A DNA stretch of 64,000 bases. Origin: ENR-C20 sp942493145. GTDB lineage: Bacteria > Bacillota > Clostridia > Acetivibrionales > DTU013. Both the position numbers and the translations under genes were made by a program. The DNA lies in contig OW818679.1 of the NCBI GenBank assembly GCA_942493145.1, positions 1,984,001-2,048,000 of the forward strand. Direction: 5' to 3'. Shown one piece after another: positions 17,889-26,877 of the stretch (within the stretch, counting starts at the first letter, position 1; each line of letters opens with the position of its first letter). Below the pieces are notes generated by a model. It worked only from the letters and a program-made list of their open reading frames with translations, did not search any database and had not been told where the DNA came from.

Positions 17889-18272
17889 GTGAATGAAATT
17901 AAAAGGACTATATTTGAAATCAAGCAAAATGCAGTTGGTCGGTATTATTTTGTTTTTAAAAGCCTTGAAGGAAAGCCGTATATTATTTCAAAAAGCTTTG
18001 CAGACCGTTCCAGCCTGGAAATATGCATTGCTCAAATAAGAGAAAAAGCCAAGGTGGCCGGGGTTACTGAAAATTATCCTGATGGAATAATTCAACCTCC
18101 CCTCTTTCATATCATTACTGACAAAGGAATGGGATATTACTTTGTATTGATTGGTTTTGAAGGAGAGGTTATCTTCAGTAGCGAGAGTTTTGCCAAAATG
18201 TATGATTGTATATGCGGCATAGAAGTTCTTAAGAATCAGTCTTTGGACGCCGGAATCGTTGACTCGGTTTAA
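17889..18272 (+). CDS. DUF1508 (YegP-like) protein with two repeats
   Basis: A 127-residue cytoplasmic protein with two copies of the DUF1508 fold. The first (about 8-60) has FEIKQNAVGRYYFVFKSLEG and the second (about 70-122) has FHIITDKGMGYYFVLIGFEG; each continues with a Ser-x-x-Phe segment (SKSFADRSS, SESFAKMYD) and a helix with Ile and Lys. The family is widespread, and no enzyme activity is established. The start is the GTG at 17889; the ribosome site is poor (AAAGGCAG). It lies upstream of the lipoprotein gene in the same direction. Confidence 0.75.
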   Translation: MNEIKRTIFEIKQNAVGRYYFVFKSLEGKPYIISKSFADRSSLEICIAQIREKAKVAGVTENYPDGIIQPPLFHIITDKGMGYYFVLIGFEGEVIFSSESFAKMYDCICGIEVLKNQSLDAGIVDSV

Positions 18273-18337
18273 GGGGCGATTATTTAATCTGATGGTTTAT
18301 CTAATTATTAAAATAAAAAACAAGGAGTGTTATCATT

Positions 18338-19195
18338 TTGAAGAAAATTTTATTAATCGTTATGGCAGTAATGGTTTTAAGCCTGACTGCATGCGGAGGA
18401 AACCAAAGTGAAGAAATATCTGGTCAATCAAGTTCGGAAAAAACAAATGAAGAAATAGCGGTTCAAACAGGTACTGAATTAACTGCTGAAAAGGAAGCTG
18501 ATCCAAAGCCCGGGCAAGCAGATGAAATCAAGGGTGTCTCATGGCCGTCTGAATTTTCTGATTGGGACATCCCGGCTTTAAAGAAAGGAACTGTTGTTTT
18601 ATCCGATAATAGAAGCGTTTCCGGAGGAGTTCTCACACAGGGAATCAACGTTGTTGTGAATTTGAAGGATGTTTCAAAAGCTGATTTTGACGATTATTGC
18701 TCTGAACTGAAGAAAAACGGTTTTGAAAAGAGTGCGGATTCACTCGCCGATGTACTCCTTGGTTATGAAAAGACAGTTGAAGGCGGGATTATAAAGATGA
18801 CCTTGACTTTTTCAGAAAATGGAGTGACCATCATAGCGAACAATTCTGCAGCAGAAGCTATCAAAAATGATGCATCTGTGTCATCAGGAGATGTTCAGTG
18901 GCCGGACACATTAAAAGGAATACCTGTATTCACAAAAGGAAATTACAAGGAAACCGTTGAAATGGGTGGGAACATGTATGCAATAACCTATACCGGCATC
19001 ACAGAATCGGATTTGGAATGGTACAGAGGACTTCTGGAAAATGAAGGATTCATGAGCCAGGAAACCGACGATTATGAAGGCTATATGAAGATGGATGGGA
19101 GCAAGGCTTTTTCCGTAGGCTTTTCCAATACCGAAGGGACAATGCAGATTGTCGCAACCGTAGGTAATATTGTATGTAACTGGAGGATTTATTAG
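18338..19195 (+). CDS. lipoprotein with two tandem repeats of an uncharacterised domain
   Basis: A 285-residue exported lipoprotein. The signal peptide ends in the lipobox LSLTAC, so Cys19 should be lipidated. A Ser/Glu-rich linker follows to about residue 65. Two related units of about 95 residues then follow, each beginning V-x-WP (VSWPSEFSDWDIPALKKG and VQWPDTLKGIPVFTKG) and holding a helix of the form DFDDYCSELKKNGF or DLEWYRGLLENEGF. This looks like an internal duplication. I do not recognise a function; similar folds occur in DUF6591-like lipoproteins, a tentative match. The start is a TTG behind AAGGAG. Confidence 0.75.
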   Translation: MKKILLIVMAVMVLSLTACGGNQSEEISGQSSSEKTNEEIAVQTGTELTAEKEADPKPGQADEIKGVSWPSEFSDWDIPALKKGTVVLSDNRSVSGGVLTQGINVVVNLKDVSKADFDDYCSELKKNGFEKSADSLADVLLGYEKTVEGGIIKMTLTFSENGVTIIANNSAAEAIKNDASVSSGDVQWPDTLKGIPVFTKGNYKETVEMGGNMYAITYTGITESDLEWYRGLLENEGFMSQETDDYEGYMKMDGSKAFSVGFSNTEGTMQIVATVGNIVCNWRIY

Positions 19196-19305
19196 AAAGG
19201 GGTTTATATCTGGTATTTCGCGTTGTTGCTCCTGCCCCACTTCCCCTCCCAGGCACGGTTATATCGAGCGGTTGAAAAATAATAAGAATTCATGGAGCAG
19301 GAGAA

Positions 19306-20518
19306 ATGTTGATTTGTTTTGGTATGGGTTTTAAACGCCCCTCTGGCTCATCATACAACTTCGGAAATGGAAACTCTACCATCTTTAGTACTGATATGTG
19401 AATCCCGTGTGCTGCTGTTAGCCCTTCTCCCCATGATGAATCAAGCTGGAGGAATATGATCCTGATGCTTCCGACAACAGCGCTGCTGGTGTTCCGGAAT
19501 TCGTTTTCATACAAGGCGTATACTAAATATGACCGTCTTGGCAACCTTGATGAAGCTATCGGTAAAACCGTGACACATCTGGTCAGTGCCGATAAAACCG
19601 TAAAAAAATATGACAGTTCGGCAGCACAGGCCAGTGTGGATGTTGCAGGTGTTTATGCCTATTGGATACAAAGCCTTCCTGATGAAAACAAACAAAAGGT
19701 ACGGTTTCAACAAGGAGCGACGACTGATGAGCCGGTTAAAAAGGGATCATAAGGGCCTCCCACGATGAACGAAGTCAGCAGCGATGGCCGGTATAATGCA
19801 AATGGTCTGCTGACTGCCGGACATTACGAGGTAAGCTTTGACCCAAAGGATGGGAAGGGTCAAAAAGGTGATCAATCCAAACTGGCTTTATATACCAGCG
19901 ACACAAAGGATATGATGTGGACTGGTATGTCTGTAGAAAAACCACAGCATCGTTATGAACACAAAACAGTTACCAATATAACCTCAATACCTTCACATGG
20001 AATGCATGATATTCCCATAGACTGGCTTGTGGAGTGAAAGAGCTTTAGCGGTACTATTGTCTCACCTATGACTACAAAAATGCGAGAAACGTCACAGGAA
20101 CTGATGAAAGGAAACGGAAATAACACCCGGTTATCATCCCAATGTTTTCAACGAAACGCCCGGGAGGGATGAAAGCACTACCATCAAGCTCCCATACACC
20201 CCTACCCTGTCTTTTTACAGAGGTGCTGAGGAAGGCGGCTATATTCCTGATAATTATTATATTTGTCTGCCGGTTGAAATTCATATGTTCATTGCTGACG
20301 GCACATTTCGGTACCGCAATAGTCCCCGGGTTTTTGATCCAATGTCCATTGAAATGGAAACTTCTTTCAGGGAAATGGGCTGGGAGGAATGGGCATTTCT
20401 GGGACAAATAGATTCAGGTAAAGCCGAGGCACTTATTGAAACAGAAACACCTCTTGAGATTTCATACACCCATTCAAACGGAGCTTCTGTAAAGGTTGTA
20501 ATATCGGTTGAACAATAA
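19306..20518 (+). pseudogene. broken gene of unknown function
   Basis: No single frame spans this segment, but coding-looking stretches continue from frame to frame: about 19505-19752, 19765-20095 and 20105-20518. The last has a clean run with IKLPYTPTLSFYRGAEEGGY, YRNSPRVFDPMSIEMETSF and a stop at 20518. An ATG at 19306 follows GGAG, but the first 200 bases are too damaged to trust. At 20070 the frame switch is explicit: SGTIVS continues as TYDYKNARNVTGTDE one base over. I do not recognise the family. It may be a decayed gene or a correct gene spoiled by sequencing indels; the intact residues between breaks favour the second. The next gene is damaged at its start in the same way. Confidence 0.5.
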
Positions 20519-20540
20519 GAATATTTGGAGGTATAACGTT

Positions 20541-22198
20541 ATGAAAAAACTAATGTCTTTGGTTCGATTCTGGTATTCGTGTTTATTCTGATTCCCTTCT
20601 CCACTCTGCACAAGGAGAACCGGGACTATAGTCTCCGTTGACATAAAGCAATAAAAAAGGACGGCAGCCTGTGGGGCTGCGGCAATAATACCTTCGGGCA
20701 GATCGGTGTTGGAAATAAGGAAACCGTAGGCACCTTCACAAAAATACTGGATGATGTTTCATCAGTATCTGCAGCAGAATACCATACTGTTGCCCTGAAG
20801 CGCGACGGGACCCTCTGGGGCTTCGGCGACGGTGGCGGAAAACGTCTGCCTGACGCCAGGAAAATTCTTACTCCGGAAAAGATACTGGATGATGTCAAGG
20901 TTGCATCCGCCGGTACATATTATACTGCCGCTGTAAAAACAGACGGTTCCCTCTGGATCAGCGGCGATTTTGGTCTTGGAGACGGAAACATCAAAGACTC
21001 CCACAATTTCGAAAAAGCCATGGACGATGTAAAAAACGTTATTGCCGGCGTCAGAAACTGCCTGGTCATAAAGGAGGATGACAGCCTCTGGATCTGGGGT
21101 GACAACCAAAGCGGGCGTATCGGAAACGGTACAATAAGTCCATCCGAGCTGACAGCTGTAAAGGTCATGGATGATGTGGCCTTCGCTGCTGTTGGAACCT
21201 GTGTTATGGCGGTTAAAAAGGATTCCACCCTCTGGGTATGGGGAACCAGCCAAAAGACGTACACTGCCGAAGGTATTTTACAGGAAACAATAGCTACTCC
21301 CGTGAAAGTAATGGATAATGTGCTGCAATGCAGTATGTCAGCAACCAATCCTACATTTTTTGTATTGAAAAGGGACGGAGCTGTTTGGGGCTGGGGCTCG
21401 GGCCATGTAATGACCAGTCTTACAGGCAAGTCTGTTATCGATGAACCGGTCAAAATAACTGATAATGCTGTTGCAATATCTTCAGAGCACAGGCATCTTG
21501 CCGTTGTTAAAAAGGACCTCACCCTGTGGGTTGGAGGACAGAGCATCGGTGGAAGACTTGGCTATGGTGATGTTGAAAAATACACCCACAACAAGCTGAC
21601 ACAGATAATGTCGGATATAATGGATGTTCCCGCCGCCTGGGCACTGGCTGAGGTACGTGAAGCGGAATACAGAAAGCTTGTTCCTCCGGCCATGCAAAGT
21701 GATTATTCTAAAACCGTCAACCGCAGCGAGTTCTGTACACTTGCAATGATCTGTATAGAACAGGCAAAGCAAATGACAATCGATGAATACCTGACTCAAA
21801 AAGGCATTTCGATACCGACATCGTCACCCTTCACCGATATAGATAAACTTACTGGAACTGCTAAAAAAGATATCATGTTGGCCTATGCCCTGAAGGTTGT
21901 ATCAGGAACTTCAGCTGTCACTTTTGATCCGGCCAAGCCCATTACAAGGGAGCAGGCTGCCAAGATGCTTACAGCCACGGCAGCTGCACTGGATCAGAAG
22001 ACGGATGCCCTATCCCCCACATTTGTGGACAGCGACCTCATAGCGAGCTGGGCAAAGCCTTATATCGGTTATGTATTTGATGCAAAAATAATGGGCGGGG
22101 TTGGTGGAAACAAGTTCGATCCAAGAGGTGGTTATCAGCGTCAACAGGCCTATATGACCATGCTGCGGCTGTATAAAAATATAACCGGAATTTCTTGA
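20541..22198 (+). pseudogene. RCC1-repeat and SLH-domain surface protein, frameshifted near its start
   Basis: A secreted, cell-wall-bound protein. The ATG at 20541 sits nine bases after GGAGG and opens a signal peptide (MKKLMSL, then SILVFVFILIPFSTL in another frame). Frame changes fall between about 20560 and 20645; from 20642 the frame is open to the stop at 22198. That part has about six RCC1-type units marked by KKDGSLWGCGNN, KRDGTLWGFGDG, KEDDSLWIWGDN, KKDSTLWVWGTS and KRDGAVWGWGSG, predicting a beta-propeller. From about 21690 two to three SLH units follow (FTDIDKLTGTAKKDIMLAYA, FDPAKPITREQAAKML, YIGYVFDAKIMGG), which bind pyruvylated wall polymer. Partners are unknown. Confidence 0.82.
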
Positions 22199-22207
22199 TA
22201 TAATACA

Positions 22208-22250
22208 GGCGGGGCGTTTGCCCCGCCACTTTTCTTATTTCTTCTCTTTT
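22208..22250 (+). terminator. Rho-independent terminator of the RCC1/SLH gene
   Basis: A perfect eight-bp GC stem, GGCGGGGC-GTTT-GCCCCGCC (22208-22227), followed by a T-rich tract, ten bases after the stop codon. Confidence 0.9.
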
Positions 22251-22281
22251 AATAAAAATTCTGATTGGATTTTGGAATGAT

Positions 22282-23220
22282 TCATTCTACACTTAAATTT
22301 TCGAGAAGTTGCCTGAAATAGCCAGGCAAATCGGAATTAAATTCTACATATTCTTTTGTAGAAGGGTGAACAAATCCAAGATGTCCTGCATGGAGCACCT
22401 GGCCGTTTGTGTCTGCTGACTGATTTTTCCTGCCGTATACGGTGTCGCCTGTGACCGGATGGCCGATATACGACATATGGACCCTAATCTGATGTGTCCT
22501 TCCGGTTTCAAGAGTGACCTGAACATAGGTTGCATTTTTAAATCTTTCAAGTACTTTGAAGTGAGTGACAGCCCTTCTGCCGTTTTTAAGATTTACGGAC
22601 ATTTTTTTTCTGTCGTTGGGATGACGTCCAATGGGTGCATCGATGGTTCCGGATTCCTCCCTGATGACACCATCGACCACGGACAGATAAATCCTGCTTA
22701 TATCATGGCCTTTGAAAAGCCCTGACAGTTCCTCATGACTCTTATTGTTCTTGGCAATCACCAGGATACCGGTTGTATCCTTGTCGATCCTGTGCACAAT
22801 TCCAGGCCTTATGACACCATTGATATCGGAAAGGGAATTGCCACAGTGTTCCATGAGAGCATTTACAAGGGTACCGGAATAATTGCCGGCAGCAGGATGC
22901 ACCACCATTCCTTTGGGTTTATCTATGACGATGATATCATTGTCTTCATAAATAATATCAAGAGGTATCTTTTCTGGTGTTATATCGGGTATTACTGGGG
23001 GCGGAACTGAAATCGTGATTTTGTCGCCGGATTTTGGCCTGTAGTTTGTCTTCGGCTGCCTGTCATTGACAGTAATACAACCGGTTTCAATGAGTTTTTG
23101 AAGGTATGTGCGTGAATAGTCAGGTAGATTGGCGGAAATCCATGCATCCAACCGGATATTACCATCACCTTCGACAATAAGGATTATTTCCTTTTCAGTC
23201 CCTGACGTCTCATTCATCAT
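22282..23220 (-). CDS. RluD-family 23S rRNA pseudouridine synthase
   Basis: A pseudouridine synthase of the RluA/RluD group. From the ATG at 23220, chosen because GAGGAG lies seven bases upstream, it has about 312 residues. An N-terminal S4 RNA-binding domain (RLDAWISANLPDYSRTYLQKL) precedes the catalytic domain with VIDKPKGMVVHPAAG and the active-site Asp in GIVHRIDKDTTGILV. HRLDxxTSG is the usual form, so Ile and Lys here are mild variants. The C-terminal GRTHQIRVHMSYIGHPVTGD is complete. The start overlaps the stop of lspA, so the two are probably translated together, the usual clostridial pair. Confidence 0.93.
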   Translation of the reverse strand: MMNETSGTEKEIILIVEGDGNIRLDAWISANLPDYSRTYLQKLIETGCITVNDRQPKTNYRPKSGDKITISVPPPVIPDITPEKIPLDIIYEDNDIIVIDKPKGMVVHPAAGNYSGTLVNALMEHCGNSLSDINGVIRPGIVHRIDKDTTGILVIAKNNKSHEELSGLFKGHDISRIYLSVVDGVIREESGTIDAPIGRHPNDRKKMSVNLKNGRRAVTHFKVLERFKNATYVQVTLETGRTHQIRVHMSYIGHPVTGDTVYGRKNQSADTNGQVLHAGHLGFVHPSTKEYVEFNSDLPGYFRQLLENLSVE

Positions 23221-23698
23221 TGCCCGGCTCCTCAACCTTTGCTTTGACCTTCTCCGGTTCCTTGTATATGAAAAGCATATAGATTGCGAGCAATATAGTA
23301 CCAAACACCACGCCCATGTCGGCTGCGTTGAAGGTTGGGAAGTGGTATGAACCCAGATGGAAATCAAGAAAATCGGTAACACCGCCTCTGATTATCCTAT
23401 CGATAAGATTTCCGACTGCACCGCCTATCAAAAAGGACAGCGATAGCTTCAGGAATCTGTTTGGAATCTTGATGAGAAAATAAGCCATAAATGCAATGGC
23501 TATAATGGTTAGTGCGACGAAGAACCAACGGCCGTTTTGTAATATGCCCCAGGCGGCTCCCTGGTTGTGATGGTATGTAAGCTGAAAGAAATCCCCAATA
23601 ACAGGCATGATTTCTCCATAGCCTATCTTTATTGAAACAAGATATTTTGATCCCTGATCAATTGCTATTACCAGTAAAACGATTATTATCCAAAGCAT
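23210..23698 (-). CDS. lspA: lipoprotein signal peptidase (signal peptidase II)
   Basis: An inner-membrane aspartyl protease that cleaves prolipoproteins before the lipidated Cys. I start it at the ATG at 23698, with AAGGAG seven bases upstream; longer in-frame starts add an unlikely charged extension. Four membrane segments are visible. The catalytic Asp residues lie in GGAVGNLIDRI and PTFNAADMGVVFGT, with the helper motif YHHNQGAAWGIL. The polar C-terminal tail runs into rluD. At least two lipoproteins in this window would be substrates. Confidence 0.96.
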   Translation of the reverse strand: MLWIIIVLLVIAIDQGSKYLVSIKIGYGEIMPVIGDFFQLTYHHNQGAAWGILQNGRWFFVALTIIAIAFMAYFLIKIPNRFLKLSLSFLIGGAVGNLIDRIIRGGVTDFLDFHLGSYHFPTFNAADMGVVFGTILLAIYMLFIYKEPEKVKAKVEEPGNDE

Positions 23699-23736
23699 AT
23701 TCAGGCTCCTTGTAAAAAATATAAAATCATTATATA

Positions 23737-25467
23737 CTACTTCCCTGTTACATACCATCCTGATATTCCGTGAAATAAATCCCATGTGTTGGGTGCCGGA
23801 TCACCGCGCACTGTCTTCCTGAACAACACCGCGTCGTTTGTAAAATAAAGGCCTATATAGGGCATCTCTGCCCCGATTATTTGCTCTATTCTTTTATATA
23901 TGGTCTTTTGCTTTTCATTATCCAATTCCGTATATATTTTTTCAATATTGCTGTTGATTTCAGGATTGACATATCCGGAGATGTTCCGTCCTGCATCCCA
24001 GCCTAAAACTGACAACGATGTTATATAGTTGTTGGAATAAAGGAATGAAAGATCCGGATACTGAGGTACCCTCACTCCCATGAAAGCCATATCGTATTTC
24101 CCTGTATTTACACTATTCAGCAGCTCATCCCATGAAACAAGCTTAACACTTGACTTAATACCGTTTGCAGTCAATTGCTCGGCAATCTTACGGCATACGG
24201 AAATCCTGAGGCTGTTATTGTTGTTTACAAGTATTTCAAACTGCAGGTATTTTCTGACTCCGGCAAAGGTTTTATAATAACCTGTATCATTTTGCTTCCA
24301 GCCACCATTTTTAAGTATTTCTGCAGGACCATCGGTTGAATCGCTGTTGACCATATTTTCGGCAATTTCTCCTTTTCTTAGCCAGGAGTCAGGTAATAAA
24401 GGCATTGAAGACCTTACTGCATTGCCATGCATTACATCTGTGATGATGCCTTTTATGTCAAGGGAGGCACTTATTGCTTTTCTTGCCGATAGATCCGAGA
24501 ATATCCCCCTTGTCATATTGAAGGATAGGAATTCAAACTCCCTGGAGAGGAATTTCCTTACATTAAGATCTGTTCGTCCGGTATAGCTGCCGATATTGTT
24601 GCAGTCTATGGATATCATATCGGCATCGTAAGCCTGGAATGAACTTATGGACTCATCTGCAGATTTGTAGAGCTTGACTGAAATGTTTTCTATATACATG
24701 GAACCTTCAGTCTCTTTGGCCAGGTTTATAAGATTCCACCAATCTTTATTGGCTTTAAGTAGTATTTGCTCATTCTCAGTATATGAGTACAATTCATAAG
24801 GTCCCGTACCTACCGGTGTGTATGAAGGATTTGAGGAATCGATCCTTATCTCTTCGGCCTTGTGCCTCGGCAGTATCGGGAAGGTCATCATCTCCGCTGT
24901 GAATGAGTTGGGCTTGCGTAGAACCATCGTGAAATTGGACTCATCCAGGGCAGCAAAGGTTGCAATATTTTGTACAAGGTTTTTGTATATTGAGTCGGTG
25001 CTTGCTTCGAGTAGATATTGAACTGTATATTCGACATCAGAAGCTGTAAAAGCGGTACCATCCTGCCAGCTTACATCGTTACGTATGTGGAAGCTCCATG
25101 TCAGCCCGTCCCCGGATACTTTCCAGCTGTCTGAAAGGACCGGTACAGGGGATTGATCGATATCAAGCTTTACAAGTCCTTCATATATCAATGACAAAAA
25201 GCTTTGAACATATGAATTCTTTGATGACAATGGATCAAGAGTATCAGGTGTTGTAGAGAATATACCTAGGTTACCGCCGTTGACAGGACCACTGTCAATG
25301 ACATCATCAATGCCTGAATTGATTACAACGGTATCACCGGAATTACCTTCTTCATAAATCCCGTTGTCAATTTCACTTAAATCATCTTCCAGACTGCAGG
25401 AGACAAGCGATATCGAGAGCAATGATGCCATCAGCAGATATGCAAATTTTTTTATCATTTTCCTCAT
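23737..25467 (-). CDS. ABC transporter solute-binding lipoprotein, oligopeptide (SBP_bac_5) family
   Basis: A 576-residue extracytoplasmic binding protein. The signal peptide ends LLSISLVSC, so Cys26 is the likely lipid anchor. The family signature appears as LSDSWKVSGDGLTWSFHIR, then DVSWQDGTAFTASDVEYTVQ, and VGTGPYELYSYTENEQI. These proteins usually bind peptides or nickel for an importer. No permease or ATPase gene is next to it; lspA lies downstream and pgeF upstream, so it is an orphan binding protein or works with a distant transporter. The ATG at 25467 has AGGAG nine bases upstream. Confidence 0.9.
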   Translation of the reverse strand: MRKMIKKFAYLLMASLLSISLVSCSLEDDLSEIDNGIYEEGNSGDTVVINSGIDDVIDSGPVNGGNLGIFSTTPDTLDPLSSKNSYVQSFLSLIYEGLVKLDIDQSPVPVLSDSWKVSGDGLTWSFHIRNDVSWQDGTAFTASDVEYTVQYLLEASTDSIYKNLVQNIATFAALDESNFTMVLRKPNSFTAEMMTFPILPRHKAEEIRIDSSNPSYTPVGTGPYELYSYTENEQILLKANKDWWNLINLAKETEGSMYIENISVKLYKSADESISSFQAYDADMISIDCNNIGSYTGRTDLNVRKFLSREFEFLSFNMTRGIFSDLSARKAISASLDIKGIITDVMHGNAVRSSMPLLPDSWLRKGEIAENMVNSDSTDGPAEILKNGGWKQNDTGYYKTFAGVRKYLQFEILVNNNNSLRISVCRKIAEQLTANGIKSSVKLVSWDELLNSVNTGKYDMAFMGVRVPQYPDLSFLYSNNYITSLSVLGWDAGRNISGYVNPEINSNIEKIYTELDNEKQKTIYKRIEQIIGAEMPYIGLYFTNDAVLFRKTVRGDPAPNTWDLFHGISGWYVTGK

Positions 25468-25491
25468 CTATGTTTGCTCCTAATTATGTAA

Positions 25492-26346
25492 TCATTTGCT
25501 TTCACGTAGTTGGATAAATGCCGCAAGGCTGCCTGTTTTGCCTGAATCGCCCCGATATGAGAAGAACAGGTCCTTATGGCATTTCGTACAAATGTGGCAG
25601 TCGTGTATATTATACCTTTTCAAGCCTGCTTTTAATAATACAGATACTATTATTCCCTTCAGGTCAATTGTCCATTTGTCTGGAGCAACTCTTTCATAAT
25701 GCATCGAATCGGTATATTTGCAGGCAAATTCACCATATACTTCCTCTCCTGCTTCAAAACAGCATTTTCCAATTGAAGGCCCTATAGCTGCAATGATTGA
25801 TTCAGGTTGACTGCCAAAATCAGTTATCATCCTTTCAACCAGCTTTCCTGAAATTTCAAGGAGAGTGCCCTTCCATCCTGAATGTGCGATCCCTATAGCC
25901 TTCGTGACAGGATCAAAGAAAAACACAGGAGCACAATCGGCATGAAAGGTTTCAAGGATAATACCTGGAATATCCGTTATAAGGCCGTCATATCCCTGCA
26001 AGCCATTTGAGCTGATAGCTGAGATATCCTCTTTGCGTATAGTCTTAATCCTGCCGCCATGAACCTGGTTGGAAAAAATCCTCCTATGTTCTTCAACGCC
26101 TGATTTATCAAAACCTGCTGATATTAAAAGTCTACGGTAATTTTCCTCAATATTGGCTAAATCGTCACTGCCTTTTATGCCGAGATTAAGTGATTTATAT
26201 ATACCTGTGCTTATACCACCATGTCTCGTAGAAAAAATGTGGTTAAGCTCATTTTCAAAGAGATTGAAGCAGTTGAACCTTATATATTTCAAATCTCCAT
26301 CGGATATTACACGGTATTCTTCATTACTAAAATTCAGGGCATTCAA
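25492..26346 (-). CDS. pgeF: peptidoglycan editing factor PgeF (YfiH/laccase-domain family)
   Basis: A polyphenol-oxidase-fold protein. In Escherichia coli the homologue removes wrongly attached serine-containing muropeptide precursors; related proteins deaminate purine nucleosides. Metal-site motifs are present: SNQVHGGRI, ETFHADCAPVFFFD, and GIAHSGWKGTLLEISG, with CCFEAGEEV and CTKCHKDLFFSYRGDSG later. I start at the TTG at 26346, because the upstream ATG at 26361 reads ATGGAGG and has no ribosome site, while that GGAGG lies eight bases before the TTG. Lengths from both starts fit the family. Confidence 0.9.
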   Translation of the reverse strand: MNALNFSNEEYRVISDGDLKYIRFNCFNLFENELNHIFSTRHGGISTGIYKSLNLGIKGSDDLANIEENYRRLLISAGFDKSGVEEHRRIFSNQVHGGRIKTIRKEDISAISSNGLQGYDGLITDIPGIILETFHADCAPVFFFDPVTKAIGIAHSGWKGTLLEISGKLVERMITDFGSQPESIIAAIGPSIGKCCFEAGEEVYGEFACKYTDSMHYERVAPDKWTIDLKGIIVSVLLKAGLKRYNIHDCHICTKCHKDLFFSYRGDSGKTGSLAAFIQLRESK

Positions 26347-26431
26347 TCGGTTTTCCTCCATAACTTGGATATAGGAAATATCTTATCACATCAAAGTGTT
26401 GATAACAACGTGTGTAGGACATGGCCAAGAA

Positions 26432-26461
26432 AAAGCCGGCAGTTTTTCAACTGTCGGCTTT
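26432..26461 (-). terminator. Terminator after spoVS
   Basis: A 13-bp stem (AAAGCCGACAGTT with AACTGCCGGCTTT on the minus strand, one G-U pair) followed by TTTTTC. It lies 29 bases past the spoVS stop and before pgeF. Confidence 0.85.
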
Positions 26462-26489
26462 CGTCTTTAAGCACTTAAGGATATGGCTT

Positions 26490-26753
26490 TCATCTCCTTG
26501 GTTCGACTATCAATTTGATGGCTGTTCTCTCCTCCCCATCAATCAATATGTCAGTGAAAGCAGGGATACAAATAAGTTCAAGACCTGATGGTGCAACAAA
26601 TCCTCTTGCAATAGCAACAGCCTTTATTGCCTGATTTATTGCTCCTGCACCGATAGCCTGCATTTCTGCCATACCTCTTTCCCTGATGACACCTGCCAAA
26701 GCCCCTGCAACGGAATTTGGATTCGACTTTGCTGAGATTTTTAAAACATCCAT
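26490..26753 (-). CDS. spoVS: stage V sporulation protein S
   Basis: An 87-residue, highly conserved Alba-like nucleic-acid-binding protein required for normal spore coat and septum progression in Bacillus. The sequence is complete and typical: MDVLKISAKSNPNSVAGALA, a central QAIGAGAINQAIKAVAIARG and the C-terminal EERTAIKLIVEPRR. The ribosome site GGGGG lies eight bases before the ATG. A SigH-type promoter at 26805-26831 matches its known early-sporulation control. A strong terminator follows, so the gene is a single transcript unit. Confidence 0.97.
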   Translation of the reverse strand: MDVLKISAKSNPNSVAGALAGVIRERGMAEMQAIGAGAINQAIKAVAIARGFVAPSGLELICIPAFTDILIDGEERTAIKLIVEPRR

Positions 26754-26804
26754 AGTTGAAACCCCCTAATGCAATCAATAATAAAATAAAATAATATAAG
26801 TATA

Positions 26805-26831
26805 ATTCTATAAGTAAATTGCAATTCCTTT
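26805..26831 (-). promoter_or_regulatory. SigH-type promoter of spoVS
   Basis: On the minus strand AAAGGAATT (26831-26823) and ATAGAAT (26811-26805) are separated by 11 bases. This fits the Bacillus SigH pattern RNAGGAWWW-N11/12-RNNGAAT at every fixed position. The expected 5' leader is about 45 bases. Confidence 0.75.
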
Positions 26832-26877
26832 ATTTTTAGTAAAATTTTCTAAAATTAGTAACTCAATATGTAATTAT

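Noticed and set aside
22282..23382. The longer rluD frame starting at 23382
   Set aside because: The first 54 codons are antisense-like and overlap lspA; the ribosome site supports the ATG at 23220.
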